From NCBI RefSeq assembly GCF_032362555.1, contig NC_083517.1:5972001-6036000 (forward strand): a stretch of 64,000 bases of DNA. The letters run 5' to 3'. Made by a program: the position numbers and the translations under genes. The notes beneath the pieces are model-generated. The model saw nothing but the letters and a program-made list of their open reading frames with translations, did no database searches and was not told the origin of the DNA. Source of the DNA: Amyelois transitella. Its lineage: Eukaryota > Arthropoda > Insecta > Lepidoptera > Pyralidae. Below, piece by piece: positions 34,752 to 46,700 of the stretch; position 1 is the stretch's first letter; every line of letters starts with the position of its first letter.

Positions 34752-37700
34752 ATGGAGCCCGAACTGGCGACCGCCTCGGCGGAGACCGATCCTGACGACT
34801 CCTCCGACGAGTGTGTCCCCACTGGTAATCCATGTGATCCTACTTTACCTTTCAATTCGATCGTATTACTACCTATGTATATAGTGCAATTTTGGACTAT
34901 TTCCTCACCGATAGTAAGTAACTCCACGGTGTTTAGTGTTTACCTTTTTATAATCATAAACATGAATGGAAAAAGTGCAGCTGAAGTTGAGAATGTGGCT
35001 TCAGTGTTAACATCAAAGTAGTGTTTAAGTGTCATATTTATTTATATGCATAATTTAGTGTGTGTTGGAACAAGTGAATTAGTGTAGGTATTTAAATGCG
35101 GCGTTATGCGCCGGGCGCCGGTGGCGTCATGGCTTAAAGGTAAAAACAGAAAGGGGAAAGAAATAAATTATTACACAGATTGAGTTAGCCTCGAAGTAAG
35201 TTCGAGACTTGTGTTACGAGATACTAACTCAACGATACTATATTTTATGATAAATACTTATATAGATAAACATCCAAGACCCAGGCCAATCAGAAAAAGT
35301 TCTTTTCTCATCATGCCCTGCAGCTTCGATATCACAGACAAGCGTAGGTATTACCGCTGCGCCACAGACGCCGTCAAAATTTATGAAAAGATTTATTTTA
35401 TAAATATTAATTAAAAGGTTTTTTTTCTTATATAATACTAGCGACATAGCCCCGCTTCGCGTTGTAAAATTTATAATTTCAAAATTTATAAAAAGGTAAA
35501 CACTAAACACCGTGGATAGGTACCTATAAACCTTCCTCAGAAAACTTTTCAACATTTCCACCTGGTCCACCACCATCACAAAATCCGTAGAACACTTTCT
35601 TAGTTTAGCGCATAGCATACAAACAGACTGAAGAAATAGGTGGACTTCATTGTGTAGTGATAGTGATGTGATGATGATATAATTTTTTTTGCTTATGGTG
35701 CTTAGTAAACGCTGTGCAATTGTTCTATAAAAGTTGTCTAATTTGACTATACCTACATAGGTATGAGGGTCCTATACTCAATATCATTGAAAGCATATTC
35801 TACGTGGGCCAAACAAATAAGTACCTACATATTTCAAAATAAGTAGTGTGAAACTGTGGTCGATTGGTATACCTACTAATACTCGATTGTCCAGCGGACA
35901 GGACATTTCATCAAAGTAACAGTACCTAATATTTAAGAAATGCTTCTTCGAACACTATAAAGTACCTAGTAACCAACTACTAAACACTCAACTGTATTCT
36001 TGCGGAAGACATATATCGTGCATCGAAATAAGATCAAGATTGAAAAAATAAATACTTATAGGTAAATATGTTTGCAGGCTAAGATAAAAAATTAATAAAT
36101 TTGATACCAACTTGACAGTTTTTCATTGTAGTTAGTGAATTCGTTTACAAAAAAGTATTTTCGCGTTAGAATTTTGATCAATATCAATCATAGGTATATC
36201 AAAATAAAATCGAAACAAGTTCACCGTAACTAAATAATTGCGAGTGGCGCTAAATGAAGTTGAACAAATATATTTGTCTGTCACACAGCTAATGTCACTT
36301 TGTGGGAATCGTTCTGATGCCTTGCCTACGAAAAGTCTACGACTATGTATAGCCTTCATATTGAATTCTGTGTCAGTACTTACCGCATGTCTCGAAGTTA
36401 TTAAAATTACAGTGTCGCCGAAGGCAGTGTACCTATTTACCTAATTAGATAGATATATAAATAAAATGTTTATTCGACAGTGCTACAGCCACAAAACAAA
36501 TATAACAATAACAAATCCTTAAAACTAACGCTGGTGCTGTAGCAAGTCGAAATGGGTATAACTCAGCGATCATTTTGCACTGAAAGTGTACCTACAAAAA
36601 CGCTGATTTTCAGTTAGAAGACCTCCATTTGAAGTAGATGCGGGTACTTAAAGAGTTTAAGTTAGCTAAGTTCCGATCTTAAAATTTCCTAATTGAAGCG
36701 GATTGAAAAAAGAATTTAACTTTAAGTTACTTTTTACTCTTAAAGGTATTAATAATTAGATAGGAATATTTAACTCAGCTGCCATAAGCTTAACTAATAG
36801 GCCTATTCGAATGCGTGAATATGGTGCGAAAACCTGTACTTAGAACATATATATTTTACCTCATTTTTTGTTTACGGCACACCCTCTGATTTTCACCCAG
36901 GTTAGTGTGGGACTCCCTGGCACATATAGTGCCAGCCTACCCATTTTAACCCCCCCAAAGCGCATCTTGTCATCATGGGATCGCATGGCATTCCATTACG
37001 ATGCGCCCTACATTTTACATTTTTATTTTTTCATAGTTTTATATAAGTCGGATAAGTATAGGGTCACAATCAGTGTTATATAGGCTACCAGCAACCCGCC
37101 CCACCCCCGCACGGCTTGTTTATACATATAAACTTTCCTCCTGAAACACTATCTATTAAAAACTGCATCATATTCCGTTGTGTAATTTTAAAGATCTATG
37201 TAAACATATGTACATACAGACAAAGGGACGCGGGAAGCAACTTTGCTATATACTACATATGTAGTAATGTATGCAGGTTTACCATGCGCGAAGCTCGAAA
37301 TAAGAAGCTAGACCTAGCAATTTACACATTGTTTTAGTAAGTGCTTACTCGTACAGTAAGGTCTTTAGGGGGAAGTCCCGTAACGCCGGACGGCACCTAG
37401 CGCCGGACACTCGTACTATTCAAGCGAGTACAAATCAGTTCGTTTCAAAATACAAGTGAAAGGGGTGCTGGGGCATACAGGTACAAGATCACGCGCCGTG
37501 CCTCGCCAGCGACGCACGCGGCCGCGGCAGGAGTAACAATTTGCTGTTTTAGGCTCGAAACCACGGCGTCACCTAAATATCAATGTAAGTAATTCTAGTA
37601 TATTTATGCATTTACATTTGAGTGGTATTCAAAGATAAAATCAGTACTCGATTGTTATCCGTAAAATGGTAGAATATTATTACATCTTTTAAACAATTTA

Positions 37701-40700
37701 AGTAGGTACCATCTAATGAACGAAAATGTGTGTCCCTTAGCACCGGACACTAAGTCGTCTCTTAGTGCCGGACAGTAAACATATTGATATTTCTTGTAAG
37801 AAATTACGTATTTTATTCTAATTATTTAATTTTGTTTTAGAGTATAGAAGAAAGAAGATAGTTAAAATGGAAGAGAAAGAAAAGAAAGGATCCTGGGATC
37901 CACAGAGCTTACAAACTGCTATTGATAAGGTTATGTCAAAAGAACTGAGTGTAAGACAAGCTGCAATGCGATACAATATTCCTAAAAGCAGTATACATTA
38001 AATAAAGGTCCTAAATCGAGAAGAAGTAACAATGAAATCAAAGTTAGGTAGATTCACTAACACCTTCTCAGCAGAGTATGAAGAAGTCTTGGTGGACCAC
38101 ATTAAAGATTTATCGAATAGATGCATGCCGCTCATGAAAAAGAAGTTTCTTAAATTAGCATACGACTTAGCTGAAGTCATGAAGATTCCTCATCGATTTA
38201 ATAAAGAAAAAGGCAGAGCTGATAAATAAAAAATAAAAGTCGCAATAAAAAATTACGACTTCATGAAAAGGCATTCTGACATTTCGTTGAGAATACCGGA
38301 ATCGACAAGCATGATGCGCCCCGTAGGATTTAACAAACCACGAGTGGATCTCTTCTACGACAACCTTGAAAAGCTGATGAAACAGCACAACATTCACACC
38401 CTCACGAATTTATAACTGTGATGAAACTGGTGTCAGTTGCGTGCACAAATATTCGTCCGGTACTAGGTACTTTTTAAAATTATGTTTTTTGTTACCAAAG
38501 TTTGTTTGATAGTATTAATTATTTTTTAGCAGAGGTTGCATTTTTGTTAAATTAATTTGATTTCTAACTTTGTTATCTAATATAAGTCATAATTTTATAA
38601 ACATTCCTTAAATATTTTATGTTTTATTTTAAAATAACCTTAGGTGTCCGCCACTGGGGGACTTCCCCCTATATCTACGGGCATTTAAGTACTTATTATG
38701 AATGATAAAATGAAAAAGGAGGAAGATCGTGACAAGTCTGAAATATATGTTAAGCAATTATTTAATGTTCATAAATTTATTTCAGACCCAGAGAAATGGC
38801 AGCACAGCGACGTGCGCCGCTGGCTGCGCTGGATGTCCTCTACGTTCGGCGTGCGAGCTGCGCGGGCGCATCTCCTGCCTCCCACTGGATGTCAGCTGTT
38901 ACTTCTTACACATCAACAGTGGCTCGAGGTATTTGATGAGCCTGTCCCGAGCGGATCAAGCTAATGACCTTTGCCCGCATTACAATCAGGATATCTCGGA
39001 AATTAGCCTTTGTTACTCCTGAAGACCTAGCTAAACTTTCAATAATAAAATTACGGATTAGAGTAGCGTGACTGAAGCAAAATTAGATTATTCTTAACTA
39101 AGATTTTAAACTTTATAGATTTTTTTATCCTCCTTTATTTTTTGTTACATTTCTTCTCATGTGCATTAAGGAGTCTACAAAATAACAAACAAACATTAGC
39201 TTGTAAAGCAAGCTTATTAGCATTTCCCTGACTTTAACAATTTGCACGGATGGTATGAGGAGTAGCTAGTACATGCTACGTTTATTCATCGCTACCGCAG
39301 ACCAGCATGGAAGCTTGCACCAAATTAATGTGCGTGTCCCTATTTTACCAGTTAAAAATTCATATATCTAAAATTCAAATTTTACATTTTTATTCATTAT
39401 TAAATTTTACATAATTTTTTTAAAATTTAATGTAGACAATGTTTTGTTTTTTAATGTAGACAATGTGCATTCGTCCATGATTTAGATTTAAGAGATCTAT
39501 ATTTGTATATTGACGTCCGATGAAAATGCTAGATTGTAGTTTGAACCGCCGCTTTTTCTATAGGTACATGCGCTTTGGAAGAGGTAGTAGTTATATTTAG
39601 ATTTAAGTGATGTGACGTCAATAAGTGATACCTTGTATTCAATTTTGAAAATAAATATATTCTATTCTATCACTTAATAATTGTCACTTACTAGTTTTAC
39701 AACATTGGTTGACGTCAAATAAATTACTTAAAACTTAGTTAACTACCGCTTTCAAAGTGCAGAAGAAGCTGTAACAATTTTATTTAATAACGAAAACTTT
39801 ACAATTATCCAAACTTAGAATTTATTTAATTGAAATTTAAAATTAAATGGAATGCCAAATTTGAAAAAAAAAATATGTACAGAGAGTTCTGAATTTTTAT
39901 TTGAACTACAAATTTTTGACCTACAAATCTTTTCAAGTTTCTTGCGCCGAGCTCTAGCCAGATGAGATATTTAATATCGATGATAATTGTGTCAGGTCTG
40001 CGAGGGCGAGGAGAAGGCAGCGCGCACATTCAGCACATTCCTGGAGCACGAGCACGCGCGCACGCGCGGTCGCCCGCCGCCGCCCCCCTTGCCCGAGCAC
40101 CAGAGCGAGGCCCGTCCAGCTACGGCCGCCTCGACCCCTGACTTTAGTAAGATTCGTTATAGTTATATACTTATTTCTCCATGGTACCTAACCTACCAAC
40201 ATATTTCTCATACGTATTTCAACTGTTTCACTCAGTAGTGGAGACCGAAAAAAAAGTTCTCCGTAGCTTAAAGGCCCTTCTTTTTCGTGTCCAATGCCCA
40301 AAGTCCAATCAGAACAAGTTCAGCCGTTTTGTTCTGATTACAATAGAATAGAGGTTAGTAGTTAGATATATTATTATTCTGTTAAGTCCATAAAGTAAAA
40401 ATACTAGTCGTAGCTTCACCCGCGCGAATTTAGCGCCGCCTACAAAAAATACAAGTTGTGGTTGTGGGTTCAGAGGTTACAAACAAACAAACTCACTTTC
40501 GCATTTTTAATATTAATATGGATTATAACAAAATCAAATAAAATAACAAAGCCCAGCAGTCAATAAAAAAATTGTAAAACGCGTCTTCAAATTTATCGAT
40601 TAAGCGCCATCTCGTAACGTAGTAGTAAAACGCAGCATCGTAAACTATGAATGGAGCACGAACTACGATGAATCAGCGTCGTGGTAGCCGCGGGCACACG

Positions 40701-43700
40701 AACTCAATTCATTCATCTCGCGGTATCACCTTCTGACTCACGGTCACGGTTTCTCGGAAATCGTCTTGATTGCCACATTTCGTTGACTATTTCTCTTTCC
40801 AAACCTCGTTTCGGCAAAGCAAACACTTAAAACTATATTTAAATGAGCAATTTCATCGTAAATTATTGGTTCCAAAATTTCATTACAATATTAGATATTT
40901 ATAGTTCTTTTATCTAAGTTTTCTCAATTATCACTGTGCAGATAAAATTGGTAATATAAATGGGGGTCATAAAATTAAGGCAATGGTGTTCTTTATCTAG
41001 GGGTCATCATGAGAATCACTGTTTCCAGGAGGGCGAGAGATCGAAGAAAATTACCCCTAAATTGTCGTTTGGTACAAGAATGAACAGGTCCTCTGTACAC
41101 GTCACGTACACGTCGTCCGATAAATAGGGTTAGAATTAGAACCGCACTTGGTTCTAGTCTCGGGTGAATCTCACTATTTCCATGGAAATACAAAATGGAA
41201 ATAGTAAAACTACTTTTTAAAAATTATATGCAAATGTTTCTTTTGCGACAAAAAAACGCAGTTGTGTTGATTCTATTTAAATTTAAATCAACACACATGT
41301 GACATTTGACATACTGTGAAATCAGCCGGCAAAGATTTTGCTGATCCAAAAGTTAATTTGACCCGAATATTTTGGATGCCCTGATATCTACTTCTATACC
41401 ATTCGAAACTGAATTTAATTCGAAAAATTTAACAGTCATCGGTTTTTTTTTTACAATATTTACCATAGATACTTTGCCATAGATGTTAGTAACAAAGTAA
41501 GGTAGAGATACTCTGTTAAATATCTTTTCTATAATAATCATATTAAGTAAAAAAAAAATAATAAGAAAAATTACAAATATTAAGAAAAGTTATTCTTCGC
41601 ACTACGTTGGTACGTTTTTATTTATTTGTGAAATTCCAGAATCCGGATCTGTGCACCTCCGCAACTCGCAGGCACATTGCCATGGAATGTCAAAAATTCT
41701 TACAAATATTACGCGCGTTTGTCATTTGGTATAAATAAAGGTCAGCCCAAATTACATAGGTAAATAAACAAATGTTTTATTATGAACAGACACATAGTTA
41801 AACTACTTACAGCTATAATAATTTTAAAGCAACAATACTCTATGTTTAAGCTTTTATGATGATCTCATAGATATCTATCGAATGCGTCGAAGAACTTCCT
41901 AAATGGCCAAAGGCTGTGTTTTCAGTTTTTGAAAAAAAAAAATATAACAGCTGTACCTAAAAATAAAGGAAGGTTTAAACTTTTATTTATCGGGGTGTAT
42001 GGGTCAGAAAGATTATTAACTCGGATGACACATTTAAATTTTATCCCATGTGTTTATTGACCAATTATCCAAAGGTTTAATCAAGAAAGTATAGGCAGTG
42101 ATGAATCAACTAGGAAGAACTGCATGCATGAAAATGATGTAGAAGAAAGACTAGTCATAACTACATAATTATGACTAGTCTTGGTGTTGTGTTTGTATGT
42201 AAACAATAGCGAGGACACTACTTCGTAGGTACGGCACGAGCCTGATTATCTAAAACCTAGTAAGTACCTACTTATTAATTTTAATTAACACTTTCATTCC
42301 AATAGTTAGTAAACACTGTCACTAGCTTTCATTGCCGCAACTAAAACCGGCATTACGTACCCGCTATCAATAATAATGTGCCCATCGTCAAATCAGGTGC
42401 TGGTGAACCTATAATATGTTTATGTCTAGTCTAAACCTAGTTATCCAGTATATAGTTTCCTATATACCAATAGGAATAACGGGTTATAGGCAGATCCCCG
42501 ACCCCCGACTATATTTTTAATAATGCGAGTCCTAGGTACATGAAAGTATGTGAAAAATAGTTTTTCGAAAATAACGAATATATCTCGATTAACTACATTA
42601 CTATATATAAACATATAGTAATGTGGTTCATCGAGACAAATTATTTACCGAAAATAAAAAAATACTTAAAATTTAGCCCGCAGTTTCGTATCTGTTGCCC
42701 CTAGATGTTCGGAAATTGGTATAAGCAGTCAACCTTAAAATTCATGGCTCATATTACTCTGGCGGGATTTCCACAAGCGTCACAATGTTAGTTTTCCGAA
42801 CAATGGTCTGAATAATTTATTTTGGAGTAATAATAATTCCTAAATCTTAGGTCTCCTTTGAATTATGTTCATACATACATATAATCACATCTTTATCTAA
42901 TACGGGAAAGACCGAGCCAACAATCTCGAAAAGACTGATACCTAAGCCCCGTTCAGCTGTTTGGCTTGATGACGGAATTGAGATTCAAAGGTGCCATGTA
43001 GTTTCCGGCACTTTAGAATAGAACCACGCCATATCTTTCCCATGGATGTTGCAAAAGGCGACTTAGGAATAGGCTTACAAACTTGGGATTCGTCCTGTAG
43101 GCAATGGGCAAGAAACTATTTAAATCTCACTTTTATCATAAAGCCATACCTCTTCTAAACGTCTTCTGATACATTTCAGTCTTTTTAAGTCTGGTGACTC
43201 TGCCTACCCATCAAAGATGTGACTATATCTATGTACGAGTATGTATGAGATTCAAACAATGATAGCATAAAAGAGGAATCCCAAAATTTATTAGACTTTA
43301 AAATGTTAAGTGGACAGGATACAAGAAACGATTTGGAGATCAAGACAACTCACTTATTCATATTTTCTCCGTATACAAATAAACGGCAACTTTTATCTAT
43401 TCTATACATATAATAAATCTGTAGAAAGGTCAATTCTGTACATTGAAAATATTGAAAAAATAAATAGCAGGGGGTGTTACTGGATCGATACCAAACACAA
43501 AAATGTGATTAAAAAAATTTTTGTCTGTCTGTCTGTATGTTCAGGCATCACGTGAAAACTAACGGTTCGATTTTGATGAAACTTGGTATAATTATACCTT
43601 ACTATCCTGGGCGTAAAATAGGATACTTTTTATCCCGAAAAAATAAGAAGAAAAAAAAATCTTAATTTTTCAGTTTATCCATAGACGTTGTTCTGTAGAA

Positions 43701-46700
43701 CCGCGAACACACGTTGCGTTACCCGCAGTGGATTTAGCGCCGTAACATGTAGCGCCTAAAGTCGGCTTTGGCTTGAACCGTTTGCTGCACAAGCGGGCCG
43801 CTACTAATTACTATGAAAAAAATACTACATAGCTACATTAATTCCCATCAAGCTGAAAATGAGTAGACTTTAAAATGTTAAGTGGACAGGATACAAGAAA
43901 CGATTTGGAGATCAAGACAACTCACTTATTCATATTTTCTCCGTATACAAATAAACGGCAACTTTTATCTATTCTATACATATAATAAATCTGTAGAAAG
44001 GTCAATTCTGTACATTGAAAATATTGAAAAAATAAATAGCAGGGGGTGTTACTGGATCGATACCAAACACAAAAATGTGATTAAAAAAATTTTTGTCTGT
44101 CTGTCTGTATGTTCAGGCATCACGTGAAAACTAACGGTTCGATTTTGATGAAACTTGGTATAATTATACCTTACTATCCTGGGCGTAAAATAGGATACTT
44201 TTTATCCCGAAAAAATAAGAAGAAAAAAAAATCTTAATTTTTCAGTTTATCCATAGACGTTGTTCTGTAGAACCGCGAACACACGTTGCGTTACCCGCAG
44301 TGGATTTAGCGCCGTAACATGTAGCGCCTAAAGTCGGCTTTGGCTTGAACCGTTTGCTGCACAAGCGGGCCGCTACTAATTACTATGAAAAAAATACTAC
44401 ATAGCTACATTAATTCCCATCAAGCTGAAAATGAGTATAATTATTTAAAACACAATCAAAAGCATTATTTCAAAATTCCCCATGATTCCGGTTTAAAGAA
44501 AAAAATTTACTCACGGTCAAAGGTAAAAAATGGGTGTATCGCAATTTTCTTTAAAACGGTAAGTTTTTCAAATCGAAAAATTACCTCAGACATAAATTGT
44601 AGATCATAAAGTTATCTATAAAAAAGGTATCAATAATTTTTTTCAACAAAGCTACCGTTTCTGTGATATAACGATGCAAAAAGTTGCAAGCGTCATAATA
44701 TGCATCCGTTTCCTTGCCACCTCTGAGGTAGTGTACTATTCGCGCGTTTTTTTTAACATTTTTATTATTAAACTTGAAAAAGTCTGAAATAGGTTAGAAT
44801 AAACACGTGTTTTCACTACGCAGTGGCACTCAAGACTAACTTTCGCATTTATTATTTAAAAAAATAGAATAACCCTAAGTGAAGAAAATCATCTCAGGAC
44901 AATAAAAGAGATTACAATTATCAAATTCAATGCAATAATCAAATTAAAACTAAAACTACTTATAAAAAGAAAGAAAAAAGATGACTACAAACTAAAATTT
45001 AATTTATAAATTGTACAGTCCTTGCATAGCATCAACATGCGGGAATGTGCCCAGAAGGCTGGCAGCATTGCCAATTCGAATGGCAAAGCTGATTCTCAGA
45101 GCCAGATAATTTCCAGCCCTCCGGTCAAGAGATACCTCAATTAGCTTTTTCGACAATTGTCGGAAAAGCTGATGGGCAGATAGGCCCCCCGGTCCCAGAG
45201 TTTCTACCCCAAAAGGTTCAAAAGTATAGATATTACCGATAACTACATACAAACATACATACATAAAATCACGCCTCTTTCCCGGAGGGGTAGGCAGAGA
45301 CTACCTCTTTCCACTTGCCACGATCCCTGCATACTTCCTTTGCTTTATCTACATTCATAACTCTCTTCATGCAAGCTCGGCGGTTTCGGGTACTTTTGAC
45401 CTGACCCTTTACCAGGACGTCCTTAATTTGATCAAGATATGTTCGTCTAGGTCTTCCCACCCCGACCTTTCCCTCCACACTCTCCATGTATATCTGCTTA
45501 GTCAACCTGTTTTCATTCATCCTCTCCACATGACCGAACCATCTCAACATACCCTTTTCTATTCCTGTAACTACATCTTCTTTCACATCACAACATTCCC
45601 TTATCACGCTGTTCCTTATCCGGTCACTCAATTTCACACCCAACATACTCCTTAACGCTCTCATTTCCACTGCATTTATTCTGCTTTCGTGCTTCTTTTG
45701 CCATACCCAACTTTCACTCCCATACATTAATGTCGGGACCAACACGCCCCTGTGCACACAAAGACTGCTCATAAAGGCATGCAAAGCTCCATTCACCATG
45801 TTCCCCGCGTTCACTCTCCTTTCAATATCACTATCACACACTTGCCATCTGATGTAAACTTTGATCCCGATAACTACATATTTGTGCCTTTTGAGGTTTT
45901 TTGCCTCATTTGAAGCAGAACGGCCTTAGATTTAGTAACCTGAAGATGAGACGGCGCAAGTGTGTCGACACAAGTAGCATCCCACACCAAAGGCCGCCCC
46001 AATCTCCAGGGTACCAAAGTCATACCATCCGGTCTCTTGGCATCATCCCGAGCCAGACCGTTTGGTTCTAGAACGGCTGGAACATGGATGGTGGCAAGAG
46101 CACGGAGGATTATATCATTTAGGGCGGCATGGCGCCCTAAATGGCCGGCACTCCTAGGGCATAAGAGGCCGTGGTGTCCATAGCCGACAACGGAATCCCC
46201 GCAAGGACAACTATTATTAAAGACTAACGGTATTTCATGTGTTGAGCATTCTGAGATAAAGCAGCTATACGAGCCTAGCCACGTACACAATTAAACAGAG
46301 AGACAGATGTTGTCTCAAGGTTTCACTACAGTATAAATGAAGGGACTGGGTTTCATTATACTTATGTATATTTTATATTTTGAATCAAGTGAAAATTACC
46401 GACAGAACAATATTTTTACTTATATTACTGCTACATAGAGTATATACGAGACGTGCTTATGCATAATATGACGCTTGCAACTTTTTGCATCGTAATATCT
46501 CAGAAACGGTAGCTTTATTGAAAAAAAATATTGATTCCTTTTTATAGATATCTTTATGATCTACAATCTATGTCTGAGGTAATTTTCCTATAAAACTTAC
46601 CGTTTTGAAGAAAATCGTGAATATCCCATTTTCTTACCTTTGACCTTGGGTAATTTTTTTCCTTAAACCGGAATCATGGGGAATTTTGAAATAATGCTTT

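Noticed and set aside
43292-44435. CRISPR-like or satellite array
   Set aside because: Only two long units without short repeats and spacers; it is a simple tandem duplication in a eukaryotic intron.
45428-45655. Plus-strand open frame over the RTE insertion
   Set aside because: It is the antisense of the LINE coding region, without independent support.
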